Source: Nostoc sp. FACHB-110 | GTDB taxonomy: Bacteria > Cyanobacteriota > Cyanobacteriia > Cyanobacteriales > Nostocaceae | Length of the DNA: 64,000 nucleotides | Direction: 5' to 3' | NCBI RefSeq assembly: GCF_014697425.1 | Contig: NZ_JACJRU010000044.1 | Span: forward strand, 1 to 64,000 | In this document: positions 16,918-26,367 of the stretch, piece after piece | Layout of the letters: each line of letters starts with the position of its first letter | Position numbering within the stretch: the first letter of the stretch is position 1 | Made by a program: the position numbers and the translations under genes | Notes under the pieces: generated by a model | What the model saw: only the letters and a program-made list of their open reading frames with translations | Database searches by the model: none | What the model was told of the DNA's origin: nothing

Positions 16918-18075
16918 TTAACTTATGGCTTTTTGTTGGCGATTTCTCCGCAATTTCACAACAGCAGCACCTAAACCAAATAATCCCATACCTAATATTG
17001 AGCTTGGTTCGGGTACTTTGGCTCTGTCTTCAACGTTGAACACTTGAACACGGCCTTGGAAGAAGTCGCCGACATAAAGTTTCCCATCTTTGTAGCTTGT
17101 ACCACCTGTCCAGTTAAATACGCCAGGACGCAAATCGAGGGGGTTGCCAAAGGGTGGCGAACCTAATGCGGGTGCTGGTACAATTGCGCCTGAAGCATCA
17201 CGAGCAGGTTCGCCAATTTCCGTCAAGAATTTACCGTTTTTATCAAATACCTGAACGCGGCTATTGATAGAATCAGCTACGTAAATATTTTCATATTCAT
17301 CTATTTCTATACCAATGGGCTGGTTAAATTCTCCTTGCCCTGTGCCTTGTTTACCAAATGTCAATAGGGGTGTGCCGTCAGGGTTAAGTACCTGAACACG
17401 GTTGTTAAACTGGTCACTTATATAAAATCTGCCGCTAACTGGAGAAATTCTCAGGCCTGCTGGCCCTTGAAACTGCCCAAGTCCAGTACCAGATGTGCCA
17501 ATGGAACCAAGCAGTTGACCATCTGGAGTGTATTTATTAATTTTATCGCCGCTAAAATCACCTATATAGACGTTACCCTGTTTGTCAAATGTCACACCAG
17601 AAGGGCCAAAGAAAGCTCGACCAGGAATCAGACCACCAAATGAGCCAAAGGAATTAATAAAATTACCTTGAGGATCGTAGACATTAACGCGGTTATTAAA
17701 AACATCGCCTACATATAAATTTCCTGTTACCGGAGAGATTTCTAGGGCTGATGGTTCGTCGAATTCTCCTGGCCCTTTGCCGCCTTTACCGATCGCACCG
17801 ATATAATTACCTTGAGGGTCAAAGACTTCGACTTTATTACCAATATTTGGGTTAAAAGTTCCATCGGGGTTAAGTCCACGCCCATTACTAATGAGGGTAT
17901 TGCCATTTTGATCAACGGTAATACCTTGGGGAACAAACAACTGTCCAGGGCCAAAGCCAGGGCTACCAATACTACGCTCGTATTTTAAATTTAAAGAGAA
18001 AGCTTGAGTCGATGTTGCCAATACCATAAATCCGGTACTTGCAGTAGCGATCGCAAAATGTTTTACTAATCCCAT
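16918..18075 (-). CDS. scyF: ScyF, NHL-repeat protein with PEP-CTERM-like tail
   Basis: A 385-residue secreted protein: signal peptide (HFAIATASTGFMVLATSTQAF), then about six NHL blades of the form GxGEFxxPxGIxxxxxGNxYVxD (for example GPGEFDEPSALEISP, GQGEFNQPIGIEIDE), a beta-propeller. The C-terminus has VPEPSSILGMGLFGLG, a hydrophobic stretch and basic residues (KLRRNRQQK), as in PEP-CTERM sorting signals. ScyD, ScyE and ScyF are thought to act in the periplasm late in scytonemin synthesis, but their reactions are unresolved. It is the last scy gene before the inserted ebo block; the repeat element 16619-16916 starts directly behind its stop. Confidence 0.9.
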   Translation of the reverse strand: MGLVKHFAIATASTGFMVLATSTQAFSLNLKYERSIGSPGFGPGQLFVPQGITVDQNGNTLISNGRGLNPDGTFNPNIGNKVEVFDPQGNYIGAIGKGGKGPGEFDEPSALEISPVTGNLYVGDVFNNRVNVYDPQGNFINSFGSFGGLIPGRAFFGPSGVTFDKQGNVYIGDFSGDKINKYTPDGQLLGSIGTSGTGLGQFQGPAGLRISPVSGRFYISDQFNNRVQVLNPDGTPLLTFGKQGTGQGEFNQPIGIEIDEYENIYVADSINSRVQVFDKNGKFLTEIGEPARDASGAIVPAPALGSPPFGNPLDLRPGVFNWTGGTSYKDGKLYVGDFFQGRVQVFNVEDRAKVPEPSSILGMGLFGLGAAVVKLRRNRQQKAIS

Positions 18076-18210
18076 AAGTTTTACAGTTCTGGTTGATGAG
18101 GTATACTCTTTGCTAGACTAATGTCGCTCCCAGACCTCGTTTGGGAAATTGAAAATTCGGGCTGCTGCCTCACGGGCAAAGGGCAGCAGTCCATTCTGTC
18201 AAAAGAGAAA

Positions 18211-19515
18211 TTAAACTATTTCTGCTTTAGCCAAAGCTTGACGTTTGCGTTTCTTCGCCATCGCTACACTACCGAAGGTCGTCACTAAAATTGTGCCGAA
18301 GATAGTGCTAGGTTCCGGTACTCGCGCACTAGGGTCGATGCGGAGAATTTGTCCTGTGCCTGCTAATCGAGCGTGGTTGGAGGTATATAAATAACCATCA
18401 GGGCCAAAAGTGAGTCCCGAAGCTGCTTCTAGACCGTTACCACTCCAGACGGTTGTGCGGCTACCATCTTTGCCAATTTTGATAATCGAACCACTAATAT
18501 CCCCAGTAATGATGCCGCCTTGTTGAATTTCCTTCCACTCGGAACTGTTGATATGTTGTAAGACAAACAAGTTACCTTCGCTGTCGTAAGCTGCACCAGT
18601 TAACTGTGTGAAACCATCAGCGATGGTTTTGATGCTCAAATCATCAGGATCAACTGAGAAGACACGCGCTTCTTTTTCTGGATATGGGAAGTATGTATAC
18701 TCGCTGATTGTTAAACTACCATCAGGCGCGATCGCAATGCCTGTAGGTACTGATTGTTGTGTGACAGGTAAGGTACTAGGATCTACATCTGGCCCCAAGT
18801 CTGGGTATTCGAGTTTATCTCTAGGGATAACTTTGAGTGGAAATGCAGCTACATCTTGAATACCACTACCATCAAGACCAACAGAATAAATTGTGTTACC
18901 GCCGCCATCAACTACAAAAGCTTTATCATCTTTAATGGCGAAAGCATAGGGGTTAGAAATTATATCTGTACCATCAGGATTAAATTTGCTTTCATAGTCA
19001 GCAAAATCGGCAATGGTTGTCAGACCACCAGTTGCTAGGTCTACTTTATATAGTTTGCCTAGGTCAGGCCCTTTTAATATAGTATCCCGGTTAGAAGGAT
19101 CACCTGCTAAACCAGTTAATAAATAAGCGTTACCTTGAGAGTCAAATTTGAAATCGGCTGGGCCAGCTGCTTGTTCTCCCGATGGAGACAATGCTAAAGA
19201 GGTGAGATTAGAAATGACAGTGGTTTTTGTCCCATCTTTAGCAATTTTGAGTAAAGTTCCATTTTGTGCAGCGCATAAAGGAATATAACCTGCACTGGGT
19301 GATGGAATACATCTGCCATCTTTGCCATCGCCGCCATAACCACTTTCAGTCACATAAAGATTACCGTTAGGGTCAAAGGCGAAATTTCGCGGATTATTCA
19401 GACCGTCCGCAATGACTGTTAAACCTGATAAACTAGCAGCTTCGGCGGCTTTTGACCCAGCAACAACGGCAACACAAACACTCAAAAGTGTAATAGTTAA
19501 ATGTTTTAGCTTCAT
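18211..19515 (-). CDS. scyE: ScyE, ScyD/ScyE-family exported propeller
   Basis: A 434-residue protein with a signal peptide (MKLKHLTITLLSVCVAVVAG, cleaved near AEAASL), then propeller-like repeats (FAFDPNGNLYVTESG, FKFDSQGNAYLLTG, GIAIAPDGSLTISEY, LTFGPDGYLYTSNHA). The end RVPEPSTIFGTILV plus hydrophobic stretch and KKRKR is a PEP-CTERM-like sorting signal. It is a clear paralogue of the adjacent scyD, sharing WSGNGLE and the DGLNN start. Known scytonemin work places these proteins in the periplasm; the reaction is not established. It lies between scyD and scyF on the same strand. Confidence 0.9.
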   Translation of the reverse strand: MKLKHLTITLLSVCVAVVAGSKAAEAASLSGLTVIADGLNNPRNFAFDPNGNLYVTESGYGGDGKDGRCIPSPSAGYIPLCAAQNGTLLKIAKDGTKTTVISNLTSLALSPSGEQAAGPADFKFDSQGNAYLLTGLAGDPSNRDTILKGPDLGKLYKVDLATGGLTTIADFADYESKFNPDGTDIISNPYAFAIKDDKAFVVDGGGNTIYSVGLDGSGIQDVAAFPLKVIPRDKLEYPDLGPDVDPSTLPVTQQSVPTGIAIAPDGSLTISEYTYFPYPEKEARVFSVDPDDLSIKTIADGFTQLTGAAYDSEGNLFVLQHINSSEWKEIQQGGIITGDISGSIIKIGKDGSRTTVWSGNGLEAASGLTFGPDGYLYTSNHARLAGTGQILRIDPSARVPEPSTIFGTILVTTFGSVAMAKKRKRQALAKAEIV

Positions 19516-19601
19516 TTGTCGTAAGTTGAGAGATTAGTAAAGTTGTGGTTAATGATTCTGGGAAAATTGTTGAGACTGGGTTCGTGGCCTAAGTTTGTAG
19601 G

Positions 19602-20888
19602 TTAATTTTCAATCCCTACACCCCACACCCCCACACCCTTGATGTTTCTTTTCCGTAACCAATTCAGGCTGAAAACGCTAAATGCTACTAAGCCAACAGC
19701 AGAAGTAGGTTCGGGAATAGATTTTGAATTGTCAATTCTGATAATTTGTCCTTGTCCTGGGCGATCGCTCCGATTACTGATATAAAATGAGCCATCAGTA
19801 CCAATAGTTAAACCGTTGGGTGATTCTAAGCCATTGCCACTCCAAATTGTGGTACGTGTACCATCGGCAGCAATTTTAATTAAAGAACCATCGAAGTTAC
19901 CTTTCCACGCTGACTGATTAGCATATTGCAAAGCGTACAAATTACCTGCAATATCAAATTCCAAGTCTGTGAGTTGGGTAAAACCATCGGCGTAAACTGT
20001 GGCTTTACCGTCAGCACCTATCCGGTAGATTTTCGCTCCTCCTTCGGGAAAGGGAAAACCTGTAAATTGACTGACGTAGTAAGCACCATCAGGGCCTTTA
20101 ACAACGCTAGAAGGTACTACTTGAATTGGAATCTGCGCTGGCGGTGGTTCTGTGGGAGTTGGCACTTGGCCAGGTTCATTAGATGGGTCTCCGGCTGGCG
20201 GAAAGACGGGATTATTCAATATTTCGTCGGGAAATATCGTCAGTGCTTGCAAATTACTGCCATCTTTTTTCACACTCAGTAAGTCATTTGCAGCTGCATC
20301 TACTGTCACTAGGCGCTCGCCATCAATCACAAAGCCCAAGGGATTGCTGTTTACATCACCTCCATCAGGGTTGTTGAGAAGTTCATAGTTGGCTAAATCG
20401 GCAACAACTGTCCAGGAGTTAGTTTGAAAGTCTGGGGTAATAATTTTTCCCAGAGCAGTATTGCCAAGGTTGTTGCGGTAGCTTGGGTTAGCCCCATAAC
20501 TCACCAAAATATAGGGCTTACCTGTCGCATCAAATTGGATGTCGCGCGGGCCACCGCCTCCTGTACCATCAGCTAAAGCAATAGAAGGCAGTCCTGTTAG
20601 TACGGGCTTGACTTGGCCATTCCCAATTTTGAGAATTCTGCCACTTGTGCCGTAGCACAAAGAACCACCTTCACCACTTGCAGTTGGAACACAAGCACCT
20701 TTCCCTCCGGTTCCTGCCTCTGTGACATACAACTGTCCATCCGGGCTAAAGCTTAGACCTCTAGTATTATTCAGTCCGTCGGCAATGACGGAAAAGGACG
20801 CTGCGGAGGCTGTTTTCATACTGGCAACAGCAGCAACACAGAAGGAAAAAAGAGTGAGAGTCAGTTTTGGGAGTTTGATGTGTTGCAT
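19602..20888 (-). CDS. scyD: ScyD, ScyD/ScyE-family exported propeller
   Basis: A 428-residue protein with a signal peptide (KLTLTLFSFCVAAVASMKTA, then ASAASF), propeller strands (LSFSPDGQLYVTEAG, IQFDATGKPYILVS, LEFDIAGNLYALQYA, LTIGTDGSFYISNRS) and a PEP-CTERM-like end (SIPEPTSAVGLVAF, hydrophobic, LRKRNIKG). The last ten residues VGVWGVGIEN come from a repeat of the ACCCCCACACCC type, so the original stop has probably been lost and the tail slightly extended. It is a tandem paralogue of scyE. Periplasmic role in scytonemin maturation is known from mutant work only in outline. Confidence 0.9.
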   Translation of the reverse strand: MQHIKLPKLTLTLFSFCVAAVASMKTASAASFSVIADGLNNTRGLSFSPDGQLYVTEAGTGGKGACVPTASGEGGSLCYGTSGRILKIGNGQVKPVLTGLPSIALADGTGGGGPRDIQFDATGKPYILVSYGANPSYRNNLGNTALGKIITPDFQTNSWTVVADLANYELLNNPDGGDVNSNPLGFVIDGERLVTVDAAANDLLSVKKDGSNLQALTIFPDEILNNPVFPPAGDPSNEPGQVPTPTEPPPAQIPIQVVPSSVVKGPDGAYYVSQFTGFPFPEGGAKIYRIGADGKATVYADGFTQLTDLEFDIAGNLYALQYANQSAWKGNFDGSLIKIAADGTRTTIWSGNGLESPNGLTIGTDGSFYISNRSDRPGQGQIIRIDNSKSIPEPTSAVGLVAFSVFSLNWLRKRNIKGVGVWGVGIEN

Positions 20889-20964
20889 TGTTTGAACGCA
20901 GAGGAATGGAAGGGAAACGGAAAGGGGCGCGGAGGTTTTTGAGAGTCTGTTAGTACATTTCTTT

Positions 20965-20996
20965 ATTTCATACTTCAGACTTCATACTTCAGCCTT
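20965..20996. repeat. Tandem CATACTTCAGA-type repeat before scyC 3' end
   Basis: TTTCATACTTCAGACTTCAT followed by ACTTCAGCC is the inverse of the heptamer array at 16431-16463. It ends inside the last codons of scyC. Confidence 0.5.
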
Positions 20997-21969
20997 TTTT
21001 ACTACCAACTAATTCTGGTTCTTTCGCCACTGGTACATAGCTCATCCCTCTATCAAAAGATTTGAGGTTCCCGGCTTTACCTTCTAGGAGGCGTTTGAGG
21101 TTCATACTTTCTGCACCGAAGTCTTCGATTTGCAGTTTGCCGTGAGCTAGTTGTTCACCATCTTTCCAGAAGGTGATGCGATGTAGAATTAAACCAGAAG
21201 CTTCAGGGTCGTTAAAAGCATAGGCAGTAGGAATCAGCAGAGCTACAGAACGCTGATAATAGTCATACTCTGGATAGAAGTATTCTTGTTCTAATAAGTA
21301 GTATTTGCTCAGACTATGGACGCGCACGGAGATTTTTACTTTCTGGTTATACTCATCTAAAAAGTCACCAGAATCACCGCTCACTTCGCCTATAGGACGG
21401 ACTAAATGTGCCCAATCATCGATATTTTTAACATCTTTTAAATAATCGACGGCAATATTGATGGGCGCATCAACATAGATAGTATCTGTATCAATAAAGT
21501 AGCGACCTTTAGCGGCTGTCTTCCGGCCCAGTTTGCGCTCTAGATTAGCTTTGAGAGAACGACACTCGGATGTGTGTACAGTGTGAATTCCCTGCATAAT
21601 CATTGGTGTTTGGCGTTTGGGATCGACAAAGCTCAACCAATGAAAGTACACACCTTCTTCGTTGCTTCCCGGCTCTATATAGTCGGGTGGGAAAAGGAGG
21701 ACGGGGTAAACTTGGAAGTATTTATTGTACTCTAGCCCACAATGCCATTCAATCCCATAAAAGAGAGAGTTTTCTAGCTTTTTGACGTGATAGTAGAGAT
21801 TTTTTTGATAGCCAGAGGCTGTTCCCACCCAGGTATCTTGGTCAATTTGCTCTTGCATCCGGCTATAGAGTGTCCATTCATCTAAGTTTTTCAAACTACA
21901 AAGATATTCAAAGGCACTCTCTGGTGTAGTGGCAATATAGGCTGAAGTTGCAAATGTATTTCTTTCCAC
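20989..21969 (-). CDS. scyC: ScyC, cyclising enzyme of scytonemin synthesis
   Basis: ScyC is known to promote cyclisation of the beta-ketoacid made by ScyA and ScyB to the tricyclic scytonemin monomer. The 326-residue protein has no signal peptide. The start is a GTG at 21969, fixed by a strong GAGGAG ribosome binding site 6 nt upstream. Two halves look alike: SAYIATTPESAFEYL...LDEWTL (residues 9-34) against IYVDAPINIAVDYL...IDDWAHL (about 164-190), and each half ends LKxxLExKxG. This suggests two tandem SRPBCC/START-like domains, an inference from the pattern. scyB lies 36 bp upstream, consistent with an operon. Confidence 0.93.
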   Translation of the reverse strand: MERNTFATSAYIATTPESAFEYLCSLKNLDEWTLYSRMQEQIDQDTWVGTASGYQKNLYYHVKKLENSLFYGIEWHCGLEYNKYFQVYPVLLFPPDYIEPGSNEEGVYFHWLSFVDPKRQTPMIMQGIHTVHTSECRSLKANLERKLGRKTAAKGRYFIDTDTIYVDAPINIAVDYLKDVKNIDDWAHLVRPIGEVSGDSGDFLDEYNQKVKISVRVHSLSKYYLLEQEYFYPEYDYYQRSVALLIPTAYAFNDPEASGLILHRITFWKDGEQLAHGKLQIEDFGAESMNLKRLLEGKAGNLKSFDRGMSYVPVAKEPELVGSKKG

Positions 21970-22005
21970 TTGTTGCTCCTCAATTTAATGGTTAATTGCT
22001 TTGTG

Positions 22006-23067
22006 TTAAGCAGCAATTTGCTGTGTTTTACTAGTTCTGGCTTTCAAAATCCGTTCGTCTGCTAATCGTTTGGAGGCATCATTTGTAGTCATTGCTTGCT
22101 GGTGTGCAATGCTAAAAATCTTGAGCAATGTGTCATAAATATTATTGACTTGCTGGAAGGCTTTTTCTTCGTTGTAGCCAATCATCTCGTTATAAACATT
22201 GATGATCCCGCCAGCATTAATTACGTAATCTGGACAGTAGAGAATACCTTTTTCTATCAATCTCTGACCGTGGAGGCGTTCATTTTCTAGCTGATTGTTA
22301 GCCGCACCAGCAATAATTTTGGCTTGGATCAGGGGAATTGTTTGACTATTGATAATTCCTCCCATCGCACAGGGAGAAAATATATCTACATCTAAACCAT
22401 AAATTTCTTCTGGTTCCACAACTGTAGCACCATACAAATGTTTTATTTCTGCTGCTTTTTCGGGGCTAATATCACTCACAAAAAGTTGTACACCATGTTC
22501 GTGTAAGTGGCGACAGAGGTTTTTGCCAACATTGCCTAAGCCTTGGACAGCAACTCTCATACCTTCCAGTCTTTGGGTTTGCCAAGTAAAATTAACAGCA
22601 GCTTTAATTCCTAAAAATACGCCTAAGGCTGTAATTGGGGCGGGGCCGCCAGATTTTTCTTCTACACCAACTACATACTTAGTTTCTTGATTAATTGTGC
22701 GGACATCTTGGGGGGTAATATTAACATCTTGCCCGGTGATAAACCGACCTTTGAGGCTTTCGACAAACCGTCCATAAGCTCTTAACATTTCGTCGGTTTT
22801 ATCGGCAGGGTTAGCAATAATCACTGCTTTACCTCCACCTGCGGGAATATTAGCGCAAGCTGCTTTATAAGTCATTCCTCGGCTGAGGCGCAAAGCATCT
22901 CTTAAAGCAGCTTCTTCATTGACGTAAGGATATAACCTTGTTGCTCCCATTGCGGGGCCTAAGCTAGTGTCATGGATGGCAATAATAGCTCTGATCTCTG
23001 GGTTTTTGCCATGACAGTAAAGTATTTGCTCGTGGCCCATTTCTCTAACAGTTTCAAATAGCTGCAT
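22006..23067 (-). CDS. scyB: ScyB, Leu/Glu/Phe/Val dehydrogenase-type tryptophan dehydrogenase
   Basis: ScyB oxidatively deaminates tryptophan to indole-3-pyruvate with NAD+ (known from the N. punctiforme enzyme). The 353-residue protein has HDTSLGPAMGATRLY, the catalytic lysine in GMTYKAACANIPAGGGKA, and the NAD-binding GLGNVGKNL, all typical of leucine dehydrogenase relatives. ATG at 23067 (MQLFETVREMGHEQ) is chosen over a longer frame from 23166 because it matches the family N-terminus and has an AGAG site 8-10 nt upstream. It stands between scyA and scyC. Its product is coupled by ScyA with p-hydroxyphenylpyruvate, so tryptophan from the linked trp genes and prephenate flux from tyrA meet here. 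Confidence 0.95.
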   Translation of the reverse strand: MQLFETVREMGHEQILYCHGKNPEIRAIIAIHDTSLGPAMGATRLYPYVNEEAALRDALRLSRGMTYKAACANIPAGGGKAVIIANPADKTDEMLRAYGRFVESLKGRFITGQDVNITPQDVRTINQETKYVVGVEEKSGGPAPITALGVFLGIKAAVNFTWQTQRLEGMRVAVQGLGNVGKNLCRHLHEHGVQLFVSDISPEKAAEIKHLYGATVVEPEEIYGLDVDIFSPCAMGGIINSQTIPLIQAKIIAGAANNQLENERLHGQRLIEKGILYCPDYVINAGGIINVYNEMIGYNEEKAFQQVNNIYDTLLKIFSIAHQQAMTTNDASKRLADERILKARTSKTQQIAA

Positions 23068-23299
23068 TTGGGTTTCTCTATTTTTAATGGTGAATTGGTT
23101 AGAGCAAAAAATGTGGAAGTTAGGTAAGGCAGCAAAATTAACTAAAAGTGTGAAAATTTCTAACAAATTATTTAGCTAATTTTGCTACTTTGGTAAGATG
23201 CAGAGCAGGTCTAAACTGAACGTTTGTGGTGTTATTGTTAACTAAAAAGTTTGCTTTTTGGTTAGCGATCGCCAATGACCTAAAGCTCCAGCCGGAAAG

Positions 23300-25162
23300 T
23301 TATACTAAGGGAAAGGAAACTTGCTTGGCTGGGGTTTTTATAGAATTTGCGCCATTAGAACCATTAGCTTTCACACCTTGAGCCGCCAAACTCTTATTGC
23401 GTCCACCAGAAGGGGCGGGGCGGTCTGGGTCGATAACTACATCAATTACAAAGGGGCCATTTGCGGCGAGCGCTTGTTGGAGGGCTGCTTCTAAATCAGA
23501 CTCTCTCAAGACTCCGACTCCTTCAGCACCCATTCCACGGGCAATCATCGCAAAATTAGTAGCGGGAATCTCTGCATCTGCACCTTTTAAGCCCAATATT
23601 TTCATGCCTTGATGGCACATATTGTATCGGGCATCATTGAGGACAATCCAAACTGCTGGGATTTGATATTTCACAGCAGTGCTGATTTCGTTATTCATCA
23701 GCATCGCCCCATCACCGACAATGGCAACGGCTTTACCTTTTTTGGCTTGGGCTGCACCGACTACACCTGTGACGGCGTGTCCCATCGCCCCAACTCCGGT
23801 ACTGACGCGGTAACGATGAGGTTCGGTAAAGCGCAGACAATGAGTTGACCAAGTAAAAGAGTTACCACACTCCGCCAAAACTATCGCATCACTACCTTCG
23901 ACAACTATCTTTTGAATCGCCTCCATCAATACTTCTGGACGCACTGGATAGTCTGAACCTGCTTCTATCGGTTCTGGTTGGGGATTAGGTAGTAATTCGA
24001 TAGCAAAAGGCTTTTCTGGTAAATGCTCTAATAGTTCCTCTAAATAGGCTTTGATATCCGATTGAATCGGGAATGTATGGGCGTGGGGGTAAGCTACACC
24101 AGGTACTTCCGGGTCGATATCTACATGGACAAAGCCTTTTGCCGGAACCATTGTCGGACTCCAAAAAGAAGTCGGTTCGCCAAGTCGGGTTCCCAGTACG
24201 AGAGTACGGGCAGGGCGATGTTTTTCCATATAGGTAATCACAGAAGCATCACCACCCAAACCTGTCACACCCACAAACTGCGGATGATCTTCAGGGAAGA
24301 TGCCTTTGCCACGAGGGGAACACATCACGGCCGCACCTGTTTTCTCTGCTAGTGCGTAGATTTCATCGGCGGCATAACGCGCCCCAAAACCTACCCAGAT
24401 AGCAAAGGGTTCGGAAAATAATAATTCCGCAGATTTAGCGACTTTCTCTCTTTGAGCAGTGATGTGATAGGCTTCAACATCTAGCTGAGGCCAGAGGATA
24501 CCATCAACTAGACTAGTTTGTACGGCAGTCGGGATGCTCAAATGGGCGACAAATCCACCTGGTTGGGCTAAACCCAATGCCAGTTTGCGGAAAATTTGCG
24601 GTAGTTGGGCAGCAGACTCCACGGTAATTGCATAGTTAAACAATGCACCTGAAGTAAAAATTCCCCCACTCGGCAAGGTGTAGCTGCTGGTTTCTTGAAT
24701 TGCCCAGCGTCCCCGTTGCGGTGCGGAAGTGCAAGCCGATAACAGAATTACTTTTGCACCTTCCCCACGGGCAGCAAATAGCCCGGTGAGAGCGTTGGTA
24801 ATGCCTGGCCCGGCAGTGGTAAAGACGACAGTGGGGCAATTGCTGGCGAAGTAGGCTTCGACGGCAGCAAAAGCAGCCCCCGCCTCATGGCGAAAGTTCA
24901 GCACTTGCATTTGGCTGTTGGATAAGGCATTCCACAGGCTGGCCATTGCTCCCCCAGCAATCCCAAAAGCACTGTGTACACCCAAGTTGAACAGCATTTG
25001 CGCGATCGCTTCTGCGACTGTGAGCGTTGGGCTAACCTCACTAGGTAAAAAAGGCTCAATCACTGTTTGATTGTCTAGATATTTCTTACCGTTGGAGGAA
25101 AAATCTTTGTGAGGCTCACTAGTTACGAGCGGAGGATTGGAAGTAGTATAATTTGGAGTCAT
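23300..25162 (-). CDS. scyA: ScyA, thiamin-diphosphate-dependent acyloin-coupling enzyme
   Basis: ScyA is an acetolactate-synthase homologue known to couple indole-3-pyruvate and p-hydroxyphenylpyruvate, the carbon-carbon bond-forming step of scytonemin synthesis. The protein of about 620 residues has the ThDP-activating glutamate in NFRHEAGAAFAAVEAYF, TTAGPGITNALTG, the central domain with FVGVTGLGGD, and the ThDP motif GDGAMLMNNEIST ending in LNDARYN. ATG at 25162 (MTPNYTTSN) is chosen; a GTG at 25210 would add 16 residues, neither having a strong ribosome binding site. It is the first gene of the unit, facing the sensor kinase across a long divergent region, so it probably carries the main promoter. 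Confidence 0.95.
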   Translation of the reverse strand: MTPNYTTSNPPLVTSEPHKDFSSNGKKYLDNQTVIEPFLPSEVSPTLTVAEAIAQMLFNLGVHSAFGIAGGAMASLWNALSNSQMQVLNFRHEAGAAFAAVEAYFASNCPTVVFTTAGPGITNALTGLFAARGEGAKVILLSACTSAPQRGRWAIQETSSYTLPSGGIFTSGALFNYAITVESAAQLPQIFRKLALGLAQPGGFVAHLSIPTAVQTSLVDGILWPQLDVEAYHITAQREKVAKSAELLFSEPFAIWVGFGARYAADEIYALAEKTGAAVMCSPRGKGIFPEDHPQFVGVTGLGGDASVITYMEKHRPARTLVLGTRLGEPTSFWSPTMVPAKGFVHVDIDPEVPGVAYPHAHTFPIQSDIKAYLEELLEHLPEKPFAIELLPNPQPEPIEAGSDYPVRPEVLMEAIQKIVVEGSDAIVLAECGNSFTWSTHCLRFTEPHRYRVSTGVGAMGHAVTGVVGAAQAKKGKAVAIVGDGAMLMNNEISTAVKYQIPAVWIVLNDARYNMCHQGMKILGLKGADAEIPATNFAMIARGMGAEGVGVLRESDLEAALQQALAANGPFVIDVVIDPDRPAPSGGRNKSLAAQGVKANGSNGANSIKTPAKQVSFPLV

Positions 25163-26367
25163 TGCTTTCACGTAAGTCCCGATACTTGCACAAGGCTCTT
25201 GAGTATACACTTTGTCACTTGGTGATGTGACACACGAAGAAACTTGTTGCTTCTTTTACGGATATGACCGGGCTTGGTTAAGGCTCGATGTTTGTGCGGC
25301 TGGTTAGCCCAGTACTAAAAACTTTTTAAAAAAATGAAGAAAATCAAGGCAGTACTTATGGAAACCAGAGTACGGGAAATAAATACCTATTTGCAATGAA
25401 AAATCTTTTGATGCCGTTACCAATTCTTTCGCTATCGTGGTAAACGCTACATTTAAGCCTTATTTAGTCAAGCTTATTGATTGATATCTTGCTTTAATCA
25501 GTGACTTGTGTCAAATTAAGTTTAGATAAATTAATATTAACTTCATTGTATTCGGCACTATCGTAGTTAAAATTTCACATACCAAACTCGGATTTTATGC
25601 TTAAATTTTTAGTTTAAAAAATCACTCAGTAAATTTACATTTGACCGTCCTAATGAGATATTGCTTGGGATAGATGACTCAAGAATACTTATTCAAGTGT
25701 AAATAATAATGTATTCCTTTTGACGGATGAGCAATTTGAATTTTGTATATTAGATTCCTGAAGAAGGGAGTTAAGAAACATTAAGAGGTTGCATCCATGA
25801 GCCAAAAATTGTAACTTTATCTGAGAATGACCTACAAAACTACGGAGTCAGTTTTTCATCACAGCACAACTCCAGGGATCTGTCATATCAAACTTTCAAA
25901 ACTATCGAGATTTGACAGTCTCAAAGAGTAAGTCTGCATTAGTGAGACGCTCGACTTAAAGTAGATAATCATTTCTCAGAACAACGACAGCCACAAAAAC
26001 CAGAAAAAACAGAAGTGTTGAAAAGCCACTTTAGTTAGACAGTTATCGACTGGTGGTGTTTTCCGCCAACGCTGCCGCTCAAATTATTTAAGGCGTGTAG
26101 TTCTGTATTTGTTGTTAGTTTCTTCTGCCAGATTAGAGATTAACTATTGGCAATCAACCAATACAGTTCGGTTAAGGCAACAACTTAGACTGGTGTAGGT
26201 TGGGTGAAGGAACGGAACCCAACATTCACGCATACTTTGTTGGGTTACTATTCTCTTAACTGAACCGTATTGGGCAATAAACCAGATGCAGAAGTGCTAC
26301 TTCCAAAACATCAAGTAAAACTCCATAAAGGAACAAAAGTAATTATTATTTGGAGTCTAGAACTAGA
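25163..26367. promoter_or_regulatory. Divergent regulatory region between scyA and the two-component genes
   Basis: About 1.2 kb without a credible gene separates scyA from the sensor kinase. It must hold the promoters for both directions and is the best place for binding of the AraC-type regulator. An imperfect inverted repeat (CTGTCATATCAAA at 25880-25892, TTTGACAG at 25911-25918) is visible. A MITE-like repeat occupies 26160-26271, only about 100 bp before the kinase start. No transcription start can be fixed by eye. Confidence 0.5.
26160..26271. mobile_element. MITE-like element, copy 1 (upstream of the sensor kinase)
   Basis: Ends AATACAGTTCGGTTAAGG and CTTAACTGAACCGTATT are inverted repeats. 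The inside carries GTGTAGGTTGGGTG, GGAACGGAACCCAAC and CATACTTTGTTGGGTTA, shared almost base for base with 49606-49708. This copy lacks the 22-bp segment that completes the inner palindrome in the other copy. Confidence 0.65.
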
